DNA of 64,000 nt from Thermoprotei archaeon (GTDB lineage: Archaea; Thermoproteota; Thermoprotei; Thermofilales; B15-G2). The notes beneath the pieces are model-generated. The model saw only the letters and a list, made by a program, of their open reading frames with translations, was not told the DNA's origin and made no database searches. The stretch spans positions 1 through 64,000 of the forward strand of contig QMRV01000003.1 of assembly GCA_003649445.1 (NCBI GenBank), given 5' to 3'. Below, piece after piece: positions 1 to 8,183 of this stretch. The position numbers and the translations under genes were made by a program. Every line of letters starts with the position of its first letter. The first letter of the stretch is position 1.

Positions 1-45
1 CTTGTAAGCCGTTGGTCGCGGGTTCAAATCCCGCCCGGGGCTCCA
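1..45 (+). tRNA. tRNA-Thr (anticodon UGU), 3' part only
   Basis: The window opens at tRNA position 32. The loop CTTGTAA gives anticodon TGT. It is followed by the 3' anticodon strand, a five-base variable loop, a perfect T-arm (GCGGG, TTCAAAT, CCCGC), the 3' acceptor strand CCGGGGC, discriminator T73 and an encoded CCA at 43-45. U73 is usual for archaeal tRNA-Thr. The 5' half lies outside the window, so the acceptor and D-arm cannot be checked. It is the only tRNA here with an encoded CCA. Confidence 0.9.
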
Positions 46-178
46 CCTTTTAATTCATTATTCGCTGACTGTTTTAGATCGATAATCCACCAGTCCTTAA
101 TTTAAACCATAAGTTCGCTTTTATAAGTAGCAATTAACTATAACGATGTTAAATTTGCAGCCATTAGCTAAAAAGAAT

Positions 179-1098
179 TTAAACAAAGACTAAAGTTACT
201 GCCCCGAGAAGAAAATCAAGTCTAGCTGAAGTAGACTTGACTTCAGTAAATAATTCTAGTTCAAGCAAAGCTCTAATTACGGAAACTTTACTATCAGGCT
301 CAGGGAAAGCTCTTTCCATTTTAATGCTCAGCCTAGTCCTAATTGTTGTCGCGAACTTAGCTCTCTTGATAAACCTCGGAAGCTTGTACACTCAGCGGCT
401 TCACTGGATTCTTAGCATGAGAAGTTTCGATGACATAAGTACCTTAGTTTCTCCTTTCTCAAACACGAAGAAGAAGTATTCTCTCAGTACTAATTTAGTG
501 CTTAACTGTCTATACATTGTCCTGAAAAGTATCAGTCTTAATACTCTACCTCCTCAAGCACATCTTTCCTTACAGTTGTCTCTAAGCCAAACAGGGAAAA
601 ACCTTGCTCTCTCTTATCCTATAGAGGAGAAGTAATACTATATTTACACTAGAGATCATTATCTCAGAAACTTAGCCCAGCTCCATAATATACCTTTTCC
701 AAGGAGCTACTATTACCGGCAGCTTAAGTTCGGCACGAAGACACACATGTCATCCAGGGCTCTGCAGGTATCTTGAGGTCTGAATCAAACATCATTACAA
801 ACTCGCCGTCAGCGATTTCAGCTCCATGGTCTAGCGCATCGCTTCTACCTCCTGCAGGTTTCTCTCTTCTTAGAATCTTAATATCATTAGAGTTAATCTC
901 GTCGTGTAGTATATAATGCATCTCTCTATGTAATCTTCCTTATCGCCAGAAACTATGGGAACATTACCTATGTAGTACTTCGCAAATGGAGTAGGGTGCT
1001 CAAACGATACTAGAGCTGCAATGCAGCATCGATTACTCTTGCTACGCCTGCACCTTCACTTGAGGATAAGCATTCAAGTCTTATAGGTTCTGACTGCA
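179..1098 (-). pseudogene. Decayed family 2 glycosyltransferase
   Basis: Reading the minus strand in shifting frames gives pieces of one GT-A glycosyltransferase in the expected order: EGAGVARVIDAAL near 1050, a conserved core with KPAGGRSDALDHG and the donor-site motif FDSDL near 770-850, then LETTVRKDVLEEVEY (about 550-600), YVIETSHAKNP (about 420) and RFIKRAKFATTIRTRLSIKMERAF in the 179-391 frame. Stops and frameshifts separate the pieces, so no intact protein is possible. What is seen is the order and motif match; that it is a single dead gene is inference. A functional GT2 gene sits at 4391-5476, but the two are not obviously close paralogues. Confidence 0.65.
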
Positions 1099-1153
1099 GA
1101 CAGTGGTACATTGATTTTCCTGTATACGAGCTTAATTGTCACTAGTAGTAATG

Positions 1154-1185
1154 TTTATATAGAATGTTCGGAATATACCGAACAT
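1154..1185 (+). promoter_or_regulatory. TATA box and palindromic operator of the HTH gene at 1198
   Basis: A TTTATATA box (1154-1161) is followed at once by a perfect inverted repeat with 8-base arms, ATGTTCGG (1164-1171) and CCGAACAT (1178-1185), spaced by 6 bases. A transcript starting about 25 bases after the TATA box would begin at the right arm, and the start codon lies 13 bases further on. A dimeric repressor bound here would block polymerase, so the simplest reading is autoregulation by the winged-helix protein encoded just downstream. Confidence 0.7.
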
Positions 1186-1197
1186 AAGGGAGAAATA

Positions 1198-1602
1198 ATG
1201 GAATCACTAGTCAAATTGCTTATGATGCTTAGGTTACCATTCGCTGCCGCCCTAGTGTTTTCTACCTTAATGCACAAGAGAAAGCCCCTAGCACTGAACG
1301 AGCTCGTTGAGGCTACAGGATACACTAAAAGTCACCTCTCCTCAGCTCTGAGGTTGTTAGAAGAGAAGCATTTAATCGAGAGAAGAAGGGTTCACGGAAG
1401 GAAGCACCTCTTCCAGGCAAAGACTGAAGGGCTGATTATGCTGATTTACGAACACTTAAGCAAAATACACACATATTTGAGATCTGTGATGAATGAGCTT
1501 GAAGATGAAGACGTTCTAAGTATTGTATGCATGCTTGAAAGCGAGTTACACTCACTTCTGACTAAGTTAGAGAGATGTGAAAGATGGTTAAACAACAGGT
1601 AG
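1198..1602 (+). CDS. Winged-helix transcriptional regulator
   Basis: A 134-residue protein whose residues 10-75 form a MarR/ArsR-like winged helix: a recognition region TGYTKSHLSSALRLLEEK, then a basic wing ERRRVHGRKH. The C-terminal half is helical and probably dimerises. ATG at 1198 is chosen over an upstream ATG because the TATA box and palindrome at 1154-1185 lie inside the longer frame and AAGGGAG precedes 1198. It overlaps the next gene by 19 bases, so the two are co-transcribed. The operator at its own start suggests autorepression. The ligand is unknown. Confidence 0.8.
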   Translation: MESLVKLLMMLRLPFAAALVFSTLMHKRKPLALNELVEATGYTKSHLSSALRLLEEKHLIERRRVHGRKHLFQAKTEGLIMLIYEHLSKIHTYLRSVMNELEDEDVLSIVCMLESELHSLLTKLERCERWLNNR

Positions 1603-1976
1603 CGATCAAGACAAGATTAAGGATAGAGAATAATAGCAAGAGAATAGTGTTGGTTATCTGCGACGGCGTGAGCTCAGCAGAAACTATGATACTTGTTAAT
1701 GAGGTAACCAAGAAAATAAAAAGGGAGGGTAAGCGTAGGGTACTCATATATGTAATATCACCGCTAGGTAGACCAAAATATTTCGAGGTGATTAGAAGAC
1801 TCATACAAGAAAACATAAGTTTAAGCATGAGTATAAGATACTCTGGGTCGAAACCTGAGAATCTCTTAGAGTTAATTAGGAAATTAGATAACCCAGATGT
1901 ATTTATAGCTGGGCTTTGCAGGGACTTCATTCAAGCACTAGATGATATAGGCTACAAGAACGTAATAGTTATTTAG
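1584..1976 (+). CDS. Unknown 130-residue protein co-transcribed with the HTH regulator
   Basis: I do not recognise this family. The protein alternates strands and helices: a hydrophobic strand near residue 20 (RIVLVICDGV), a second near 52 (VLIYVIS), a third near 105 (VFIAGLC) and a final strand YKNVIVI. This suggests a small Rossmann-like alpha/beta fold without a visible nucleotide-binding loop. There are no membrane segments. It starts inside the 3' end of the winged-helix gene, so translation is likely coupled. It may be the effector-binding partner of that regulator, but this is only inferred from position. Confidence 0.65.
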   Translation: MVKQQVAIKTRLRIENNSKRIVLVICDGVSSAETMILVNEVTKKIKREGKRRVLIYVISPLGRPKYFEVIRRLIQENISLSMSIRYSGSKPENLLELIRKLDNPDVFIAGLCRDFIQALDDIGYKNVIVI

Positions 1977-1997
1977 CCTAAGAAAGGGGTACGGGAC

Positions 1998-3530
1998 ATG
2001 AGTTCATGCAAAGGTTTTGAAATAGTTATCACGTCTGACAGGACTATGATGAGCAATCATCACGGCAAAGAGTTTCTAGGATTCATGACTACCGCGCCAG
2101 CTATCGGTTTACCCAAGTGGCTCTGGATGTGGATAGCAGCACCCAAAATGAAGGTTGATAGTTTAGGGAGACCCGTCGAGGCACCCTACGGACTTAGAAA
2201 GGTCGAAGCAGTACTACAAGATGCCGGGTACAATGCAGCAATAGTTGACCCAGATCACATACACAAGCACATAGATAGCATGAAGGTGTTAATGATAGGG
2301 CACCACGACTTCTTCGCGTATGGGCCACCCAGCTGTGAATGGTGGATGTTGACCGGTAAGGAACCTGTCAATAGAGTATCTTTTCGCGAGTTCATGGAAT
2401 CCCCGGCTGTCAGGGAGGCTGAGAGAAGAGGCGCTAAGATAATAGTTGGTGGACCTGCTGCATGGCAATGGCTCTGGGCGCTGGAGGAGTGGAAGAAATG
2501 GGGCGTAGACTGCGTAATTGATGGTGAGGCGGAGCTAGTAATCACAGACATCGTTGAGGCCGCACTGAATAACGAGCCTTTACCGGACTACGTGTATGTT
2601 GGACCAGCAGATACGCCCTCTGTGGAGCAAATACCCATAATTAAGGGTGCTAGTGTGAACGGCTTAGTAGAAATAATGAGGGGGTGCCCTAGAGGCTGCC
2701 GCTTCTGTTCAGTCACCTTAAGGCCCTTGAGATTCATGCCCATAGAGCACATAGTTAAGGAGATAGAGGTTAACGTGAGAGCTGGAGTAAAGAACGCAAT
2801 ACTACATAGCGAGGACGTACTCCTCTACTACGCAGATGGTGTTAAGCCTAGACCAGAACCCGTACTGAGGCTTCACGAAGCGGTCTTGAAAACAACCCCT
2901 GGCTCAATAGCATGGGCTCACATAAGCCTAGCAGCGACAAAGTACGCTGAAGAAAAATATAGGCTTATATCCAAGCTCATGAATGACATGATCATACCTA
3001 GGCAGAAGTATATCGGCGTTGAGGTCGGGATAGAGACTGGTAGCGTGAGACTAGCAAAGATAATTATGCCCGCGAAAGCTGCTCCATATTCACCAGAGCA
3101 ATGGCCGGAAGTAGTTGAGGACGCCTTCAGAATAATGCACGAAAATCACATAGTGCCAGCGGCAACTCTAATACTCGGCCTCCCAGAAGAGAAACCAGAA
3201 GACATAATAGCTACTGCCGAATTACTTGATAAGCTTAAGCCCTACAGGAGCTTGATAGTACCGATGTTTTTCGTGCCAATGGGTGCCTTCAAAAATAGAG
3301 AGTGGTTTAAGACACACGGGTTAAGGGAGGAACACGTAGATGTCCTGATTCAGTGCTTAAGGCATAGTGTACGGTGGGCTGAAGATATAATGAATAGATT
3401 TTATATACGTGAGCCACTATTGCTACCTGTCAGATTAGTGCTAAAATTATTCCTTTCATCTATACGTAAGAATATGGCCAAGGTGAAGCCGGCTCTAGAG
3501 GCAATAATAGCTAATGGAGAAAGAAGGTAG
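1998..3530 (+). CDS. Radical SAM protein with N-terminal B12-binding-like domain
   Basis: A 510-residue protein with the radical SAM cluster motif C230-x3-C234-x2-C237 (CPRGCRFC). Residues about 60-200 resemble the cobalamin-binding Rossmann domain found ahead of radical SAM in this superfamily, with hydrophobic strands at MKVLMIG and KIIVGGPA. Downstream are GVEVGIETGS and LILGLPEE, typical of the SAM-barrel beta strands. ATG 1998 follows an AAGGGGT ribosome site. Such proteins methylate or rearrange unactivated carbons (lipid, cofactor or RNA targets); no substrate can be assigned. The gene is less AT-rich than its neighbours. Confidence 0.85.
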   Translation: MSSCKGFEIVITSDRTMMSNHHGKEFLGFMTTAPAIGLPKWLWMWIAAPKMKVDSLGRPVEAPYGLRKVEAVLQDAGYNAAIVDPDHIHKHIDSMKVLMIGHHDFFAYGPPSCEWWMLTGKEPVNRVSFREFMESPAVREAERRGAKIIVGGPAAWQWLWALEEWKKWGVDCVIDGEAELVITDIVEAALNNEPLPDYVYVGPADTPSVEQIPIIKGASVNGLVEIMRGCPRGCRFCSVTLRPLRFMPIEHIVKEIEVNVRAGVKNAILHSEDVLLYYADGVKPRPEPVLRLHEAVLKTTPGSIAWAHISLAATKYAEEKYRLISKLMNDMIIPRQKYIGVEVGIETGSVRLAKIIMPAKAAPYSPEQWPEVVEDAFRIMHENHIVPAATLILGLPEEKPEDIIATAELLDKLKPYRSLIVPMFFVPMGAFKNREWFKTHGLREEHVDVLIQCLRHSVRWAEDIMNRFYIREPLLLPVRLVLKLFLSSIRKNMAKVKPALEAIIANGERR

Positions 3531-3699
3531 ATCCTAAATACTTATAAATAACTTCCTTAGCTTCAAGAACATAGTTCAGAATTCTCCTACCCTTCTTCAG
3601 TGATGTCAGAGTAAGTAATAGATCTCTCTCTGAGAAGAAGTTTCTCCCACCGTTACTGTAATAGCTTCCCCACGTATATAAGACTAGTTGCCAGCGCAC
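3511..3699 (-). pseudogene. Possible small gene or gene remnant
   Basis: A 62-codon frame from a GTG start reads as plausible protein (NFFSERDLLLTL, then KKGRRILNYVLEAKEVIYKYL), and a neighbouring frame just upstream also reads well (MGALATSLIYVGKLL), which suggests a frameshifted remnant. It overlaps the 3' end of the radical SAM gene by 20 bases. I see no promoter or ribosome site and recognise no family. It could equally be chance. Confidence 0.25.
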
Positions 3700-3757
3700 C
3701 CATCAATCTGGCAACACTCAGAAAACATCATTAGGAGAATTCTCTTTTTGTTAAAAG

Positions 3758-3829
3758 TGGGCCCGCCGGGATTCGAACCCGGGACCACCGCCTCGTGAGG
3801 GCGGCATCCTGCCGCTAGACTACGGGCCC
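3758..3829 (-). tRNA. tRNA-Val (anticodon CAC)
   Basis: A complete intronless cloverleaf on the minus strand: acceptor GGGCCCG pairs with CGGGCCC, the anticodon stem is CCGCC/GGCGG around loop CTCACGA (anticodon CAC), and the T-arm is CCGGG-TTCGAAT-CCCGG. The discriminator is A and CCA is not encoded. A TATA-like CTTATATAG (minus strand, about 3852-3861) lies about 27 bases before G1. Confidence 0.95.
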
Positions 3830-3873
3830 ATGTTTCTACTATTGTCACTACTATATAAGTTTCTTTCTCGTCA

Positions 3874-4347
3874 CTACTTCAATGTTTCTATAACTACATG
3901 AGTTACTGTTTCTTTAACTCCTTCTATTCTCGATATCTGCTTCAAGAACTCATCTAATTTAGACTGATTGACTACTACAATAAGGTCTATTTCTCCTGTA
4001 ACTCTGTATACTTTCTCTACGGGAAGTGTTTTAACTATTCGTGCATATGTCTGGTTTCTTGCTCTAGGCTCTACCTTCACTAGAACAAATACTTCAGCTG
4101 ACCTCATTCCTAGAATTTCTAGAGCTTTTTCTGTAAGCATTATAAAGCCTCTTCCTGTTTTTATGAGACCTTCTTCTCGTAGTTTTCGCAGATGAACATT
4201 TAGAGCCTGTCGTGTAATTCCAAGCTCTTTTGCCAGTTCACTTTGAGACTTGTTCACTATAAATATCTCCATTCCTTGGCTGTTTTCAAGTAGATACTTT
4301 AAGATAGTTAATTGTTTTTCTGTCAATTTTATATGGCCTTTTTCCAT
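3874..4347 (-). CDS. Lrp/AsnC-family transcriptional regulator
   Basis: 157 residues with the two domains of feast/famine regulators. The N-terminal helix-turn-helix spans about residues 8-65 (SQSELAKELGITRQALNVHL is the recognition part). The C-terminal RAM/SAM-like beta-alpha-beta domain spans about 83-157, with EVFVLVKVEP and VYRVTGEIDLIVVV. The G-E/D-D/I pattern at TGEIDLIVVV is the usual ligand-pocket and oligomer strand. The gene starts 44 bases beyond the glycosyltransferase stop, with its own TATA box (about 4378-4388) and a near-palindrome at 4361-4376. Effector unknown. Confidence 0.9.
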   Translation of the reverse strand: MEKGHIKLTEKQLTILKYLLENSQGMEIFIVNKSQSELAKELGITRQALNVHLRKLREEGLIKTGRGFIMLTEKALEILGMRSAEVFVLVKVEPRARNQTYARIVKTLPVEKVYRVTGEIDLIVVVNQSKLDEFLKQISRIEGVKETVTHVVIETLK

Positions 4348-4360
4348 AGTTATACCCTAT

Positions 4361-4376
4361 TTTAGATATATGTAAA
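4361..4376 (-). promoter_or_regulatory. Near-palindrome between TATA box and start of the Lrp-like gene
   Basis: TTTAGATATATGTAAA is an inverted repeat with one broken pair (positions 5 and 12). It lies just downstream of the TATA-like TATATATAGG for the minus-strand gene and about 14 bases before its ATG. Lrp-family proteins commonly bind 13-17 bp AT-rich palindromes at their own promoters, so autoregulation is plausible. AT-rich palindromes arise easily by chance, hence the modest confidence. Confidence 0.4.
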
Positions 4377-4390
4377 CCTATATATAAAAT

Positions 4391-5476
4391 TTAGCTTTCA
4401 GACTGCTTTTTGAAAAATTTTCTTAATGTGAAGACCATATCCCCTGCAATAATCCCTAAGCAGGATACTATTATTAGCAATAAATCGAGAAAAGCATACG
4501 ATACTATTTCTGACACTCTTATTTTTTTTCTATGGCGAATGATATTATGCAAAAGTAGCACACCATAAGAGAATAAAAACATGGAAAAACCAACTAAGTA
4601 GAAGCCGAGTAGTAGAAATATTATACTAAGAACAAAATACGATAACAAAAACAACAATATATAAGTTAAAGCCTTGGAAAATATACTTTCTGGATGCTTT
4701 CTTTTGAAAATAGAAAAACCGAGACCGTATTGAAAATATCTCTTTAATAACTTCACTAAAGTATTTCTATGATAGTGATACACCACCAGTTCTGGCACAC
4801 ATAAAATTTTGTAACCACTCTTAAGTATTCTATACGCGTAATCGATATCATCTGATCCATAAGCTTTATACTCTTCGTCGAAAAAACCCACTTTATCTAC
4901 TATTTTCCGCTTTATTGCAAAATTACATGTAACGATTAGAGTAGATAATGGTATATCATTTGCTATTAAAGCTCCTTCGTCAATTATTTGAACCTTAGTA
5001 TTATTTTTAAATAATTTATTTACAATATTAACTATCTCTAGATTAACCTTAGCAGCTCTTGTGGGCGAAATTATCGAGTAGTCTAAGTACTTTGAAAGAA
5101 AAGCCTCAGGATTTGCTGATACCATAGACCCTGCTACACAATAGATATCTGGATACTTTTCAAATAACTTAATTATATTCTCGACCCAATTTTCAGTAAG
5201 CCTTACATCACTATCAGTAAATATTAGAATATCTCCCAAAGCATTTTTAATTCCAATATTTCTTGCTAAATTTGCACCACTAGTTCCTCTAGCATCTATT
5301 ATTTTTATTTCAGATGCTGTGTATTTTTCAAAGATCTCGTCAAATCCGCCTTGGTATACTATTATAATTTCATCAGGCTTTAGTGTTTGCTGAAGAATAG
5401 ATAAATACAACTCCTCAGGTTTCGGAGGCTTCCCTTTAAGAGGCACTATCAAAGATATTTTAGCCAACAGACTCAC
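4391..5476 (-). CDS. Membrane-anchored family 2 glycosyltransferase
   Basis: 361 residues. Residues 5-250 form a GT-A fold: nucleotide-binding strands at ISLIVPLKG and DEIIIVYQG, the DxD-type metal/donor motif T87-D88-S-D90, and an acceptor-side GSDDIDYAYR (ED-like) motif. Two to three C-terminal membrane segments (about 273-318 and 325-350) anchor it. It likely transfers a sugar to a lipid-linked or cell-surface acceptor at the inner face of the membrane. The annotated start is GTG 5476; a TTG three codons later has a better spaced GGTGAG site. No pathway partners are adjacent apart from the Lrp-like regulator downstream. Confidence 0.85.
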   Translation of the reverse strand: MSLLAKISLIVPLKGKPPKPEELYLSILQQTLKPDEIIIVYQGGFDEIFEKYTASEIKIIDARGTSGANLARNIGIKNALGDILIFTDSDVRLTENWVENIIKLFEKYPDIYCVAGSMVSANPEAFLSKYLDYSIISPTRAAKVNLEIVNIVNKLFKNNTKVQIIDEGALIANDIPLSTLIVTCNFAIKRKIVDKVGFFDEEYKAYGSDDIDYAYRILKSGYKILCVPELVVYHYHRNTLVKLLKRYFQYGLGFSIFKRKHPESIFSKALTYILLFLLSYFVLSIIFLLLGFYLVGFSMFLFSYGVLLLHNIIRHRKKIRVSEIVSYAFLDLLLIIVSCLGIIAGDMVFTLRKFFKKQSES

Positions 5477-5631
5477 CTGCCTGAGAGGAGAGTTGCCTAC
5501 CCATATAGATATTTCATTTTATATTGCTGTTCTTTTTGTTATAGGTACTTTTCTTCAGTCCTCAAAATCTCTAAAGCTAGAAGGCTTTGAGAAAACTTAT
5601 ATACCTAAATTATGCTAGCTTAGTAGAGAAA

Positions 5632-6408
5632 ATGTCGGATAACACTCTAGATATATCAGCATTACTTGACGCAATGGAGCGCCAAAAAAGAATAGCCTTC
5701 AATAATCTCATCGATGGAATAATAACAGTCGCAGCATTTACCATAATAACTTTCATAACTCCATGGATCTTCAGAACATACTTTCCTATAGAGCTTTCAT
5801 CAGCAGAAGCTTTCTACAGATTTCTCCAAGTAGGTTTATTGTTTGCGCTTCTCTATGTATGTATATCTAGACTAATGTTCATGGGATGGGATCTCTACAG
5901 AATAGCCAAAATAACTTCAAGGACTATTCTTCTAGAGAACATTAAGACAAGCGACTACCGCAGCGATCCAGCCGCCATGAAGATGTACGAGCTCCTATCC
6001 CAAGAAGACAAACTAGTCAAGCGCTTACTGTGTATAGTAGCCGCCTTCATAACATTAACGTATATTCAATCAACAGAATACTTCGGTGAAATAGTATATA
6101 ACTTAGCTCTACCAACTCTATTCAAGTCATCCCCATCGCTTATAGTACTTCCTGTATATGTAATAATGCTGTTCTCACTGTCATTCGTAATCTCTTCGCT
6201 AATCTACGTTAAGGAACAACTTACCCCGCTGCTTGATGAAATATACGCCTATACAAAGAGCATAATATCTGCTCAGCTATCATCAAGCATATGCCCCGAA
6301 TGCGGAGCAAGAATTCCTCAGAAAGCAGTACACTGTCCATTCTGCGGTTTCAAAGTGGTTGCTGTCAATAAAGATAAAGTTAAGAAAATTGTGGACACTT
6401 CATCCTAA
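5632..6408 (+). CDS. Membrane protein with C-terminal zinc ribbon
   Basis: 258 residues with four predicted membrane helices in two pairs, a cytoplasmic loop rich in charged residues between them, and a C-terminal zinc ribbon (CPECGARIPQKAVHCPFCG). I recognise no family with a known role. ATG 5632 is chosen because a TATA box (CTTATATACC, about 5595-5604) falls inside the longer frame from TTG 5587, and places transcription start only a few bases before 5632. A second protein of similar plan lies at 42955. Confidence 0.75.
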   Translation: MSDNTLDISALLDAMERQKRIAFNNLIDGIITVAAFTIITFITPWIFRTYFPIELSSAEAFYRFLQVGLLFALLYVCISRLMFMGWDLYRIAKITSRTILLENIKTSDYRSDPAAMKMYELLSQEDKLVKRLLCIVAAFITLTYIQSTEYFGEIVYNLALPTLFKSSPSLIVLPVYVIMLFSLSFVISSLIYVKEQLTPLLDEIYAYTKSIISAQLSSSICPECGARIPQKAVHCPFCGFKVVAVNKDKVKKIVDTSS

Positions 6409-6775
6409 GTCTCTTAGCGAGTGTTAAAGCATCTTTTATTATATGGAGATGATCAAAAGCCAAAGTCTTAGGAATCTCTCTAAAGAACTTTACTTCTAGT
6501 ACCTCCTCTTCACAAGGTTTTTTGTAGACTCAGATAATTCAGCTAAATATGCTATAGAAACAACATGTCCTCTCGGATCTCTTCCAGGATCAGAATACAC
6601 TCCCACAAGCCCCTTTATTTTTACTTTAAATCCTGTTTCTTCCTTCACCTCTCTTAACGCTGCATCCTCTACACGCTCACCATACTCTACAAATCCTCCA
6701 GGCAGCGCCCTCCTTGTTCAATACAACTACGTCGACTGCCAGAAGCGGATGTTTTCTAGTCTTACTTTTATCCAC
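6380..6775 (-). pseudogene. Broken Nudix hydrolase (ADP-ribose pyrophosphatase-like)
   Basis: The minus strand encodes an almost complete Nudix protein in three frames. A GTG at 6775 starts [19 protein letters not shown]; the frame then jumps, with the segment expected before it missing, to [15 protein letters not shown] and [10 protein letters not shown], a perfect Nudix box (Gx5Ex7REUxEExGU). After YLAELSEST it shifts again to [15 protein letters not shown] and LAFDHLHIIKDAL, ending at a TAA at 6380. A deletion of roughly 15 codons and a frameshift are seen directly, so a functional enzyme is unlikely. The 3' end overlaps the preceding gene by 29 bases. Confidence 0.85.
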
Positions 6776-6873
6776 TTGTCATTACTCTCAACACTTTTAA
6801 AAATCATTAACGCCTAGCCGAGATAAAGTATAATTTTCTCCCTTACTAATCAATACTACGCGCGGGAGAGACC

Positions 6874-8181
6874 ATGAGACTGGAGGCTAAAAAAGGAAAT
6901 ATTATAAGAATCAAGGGACCCGCTTCCGTAGTTCTAAGAGAAGGAAGTGTTGAATACTTAGGTAAAACCTTAAGGGAAAAGGAAAGAATATCAATACCCG
7001 TTGGAAAAGTAGCGTTCATAAATATTCTCGAAAATAGTTCACTAGAAGTCAATTTAGGGGAAGATGCTGAAATAGAAGTATTAGAAGAGATTGAGGACGT
7101 AACTGTACCTTATCACTGGAGAACTCTCATTGAGCCGCTAGTTTCGGAGCTAAAGAAAAAGCCCACAAAAATTATGATATTAGGCGACGTAGGTACAGGC
7201 AAAAACTTGCTAGCAACTTATATTGCAAACTTAGCTGTAAAGAAAGGATATACTGTCGCTATTCTCGATAAAGATGTCGGTCAAAGCTCCTTAAGTGCTC
7301 CGACAACAATAGGTTTAGTCATAACGAAAAAAGCCACTACTTCACTTCACAAAGTAAAAACTCATTACGCCTACTTTGTGGGATCGATATCTCCGGGAGG
7401 ATTTATTCACAGAATACTGGTAGCCTCAGCCTTTCTTTTAGAAAAAGCAATGTCTCAAAATGTAGACTTAATAGTAGTTAATACCGACGGCTGGATTCAC
7501 GGAAAAGAAGCTAGGGAGTACAAATGGAGCCTTATCGACATAGTTCGTCCTGACTATATTATAGCACTTCAATCAACTAGAGAATTAGAACATATTTTGA
7601 GAGCTTACGAAACCCAAAAGTGGGTAGAAATAATTAGATTACCGAGTATTAAAGAAGCTGTTTCAAGAGACCCCACTAGCAGAAAAATTTACAGGGAATC
7701 TGCATATAAAAGGAAATTAGCTAAATCAAAAATACGGACACTTAGTTGGAGTAGAGTCAGATTTAAGGGAACTATTTTTGGATCGGGGTTTAAGCTAGAC
7801 AAAGACAAGATAAGCAGACTAGAGGCCCTACTAAAAGCATCAATAGTCTACGCTGAAGACGCTTACGATGCTTTGCTTATAGTTACAAATGAGAAAGTAA
7901 GAGTCCCCGAGGAAGTATTGAACACGATAAAAACAGAATTTTCCAAAAACGATGTGTTAGTAGTGCATAAAGGATATGAAAAAGGACTTATAGTGGGACT
8001 GTACGATGACCAAGGATTATTCCTCGATATAGGAGTAATGACAGAAATAGACTACAAAAAAGAAATAGTAAGAGTTCTCACAAACGTAGAGGCAGAAAAA
8101 ATAGCACTTATATATGTTGGTAATTTAAAGCTTGGAGGAGATCTATCAGAAAAAACTAAAATCTACGGTTTTCCTCTTTGA
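6874..8181 (+). CDS. Clp1/Grc3-type polynucleotide 5'-hydroxyl kinase homologue
   Basis: 435 residues with the Clp1/Nol9 layout: an N-terminal beta domain (1-75), a central P-loop kinase (about 95-300) with Walker A G104-DVGTGK110 and the family-specific LDKDVGQSS (about 131-139), and a C-terminal beta domain. These enzymes phosphorylate 5'-OH ends of RNA. Oddly, the residue after the Walker lysine is Asn111 where Ser or Thr normally coordinates Mg2+. The start has a GGGAGAG site. The gene converges on the thermosome gene with 2 bases between the stops. Confidence 0.8.
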   Translation: MRLEAKKGNIIRIKGPASVVLREGSVEYLGKTLREKERISIPVGKVAFINILENSSLEVNLGEDAEIEVLEEIEDVTVPYHWRTLIEPLVSELKKKPTKIMILGDVGTGKNLLATYIANLAVKKGYTVAILDKDVGQSSLSAPTTIGLVITKKATTSLHKVKTHYAYFVGSISPGGFIHRILVASAFLLEKAMSQNVDLIVVNTDGWIHGKEAREYKWSLIDIVRPDYIIALQSTRELEHILRAYETQKWVEIIRLPSIKEAVSRDPTSRKIYRESAYKRKLAKSKIRTLSWSRVRFKGTIFGSGFKLDKDKISRLEALLKASIVYAEDAYDALLIVTNEKVRVPEEVLNTIKTEFSKNDVLVVHKGYEKGLIVGLYDDQGLFLDIGVMTEIDYKKEIVRVLTNVEAEKIALIYVGNLKLGGDLSEKTKIYGFPL

Positions 8182-8183
8182 AG

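Noticed and set aside
237..635. A 132-codon plus-strand open frame
   Set aside because: Ser/Leu-rich, no family, no promoter or ribosome site; it lies antisense to the decayed glycosyltransferase and is probably chance.
5587..5631. Longer N-terminus for the membrane zinc-ribbon protein
   Set aside because: It contains the TATA box that would drive the gene, so TTG 5587 cannot be the start.
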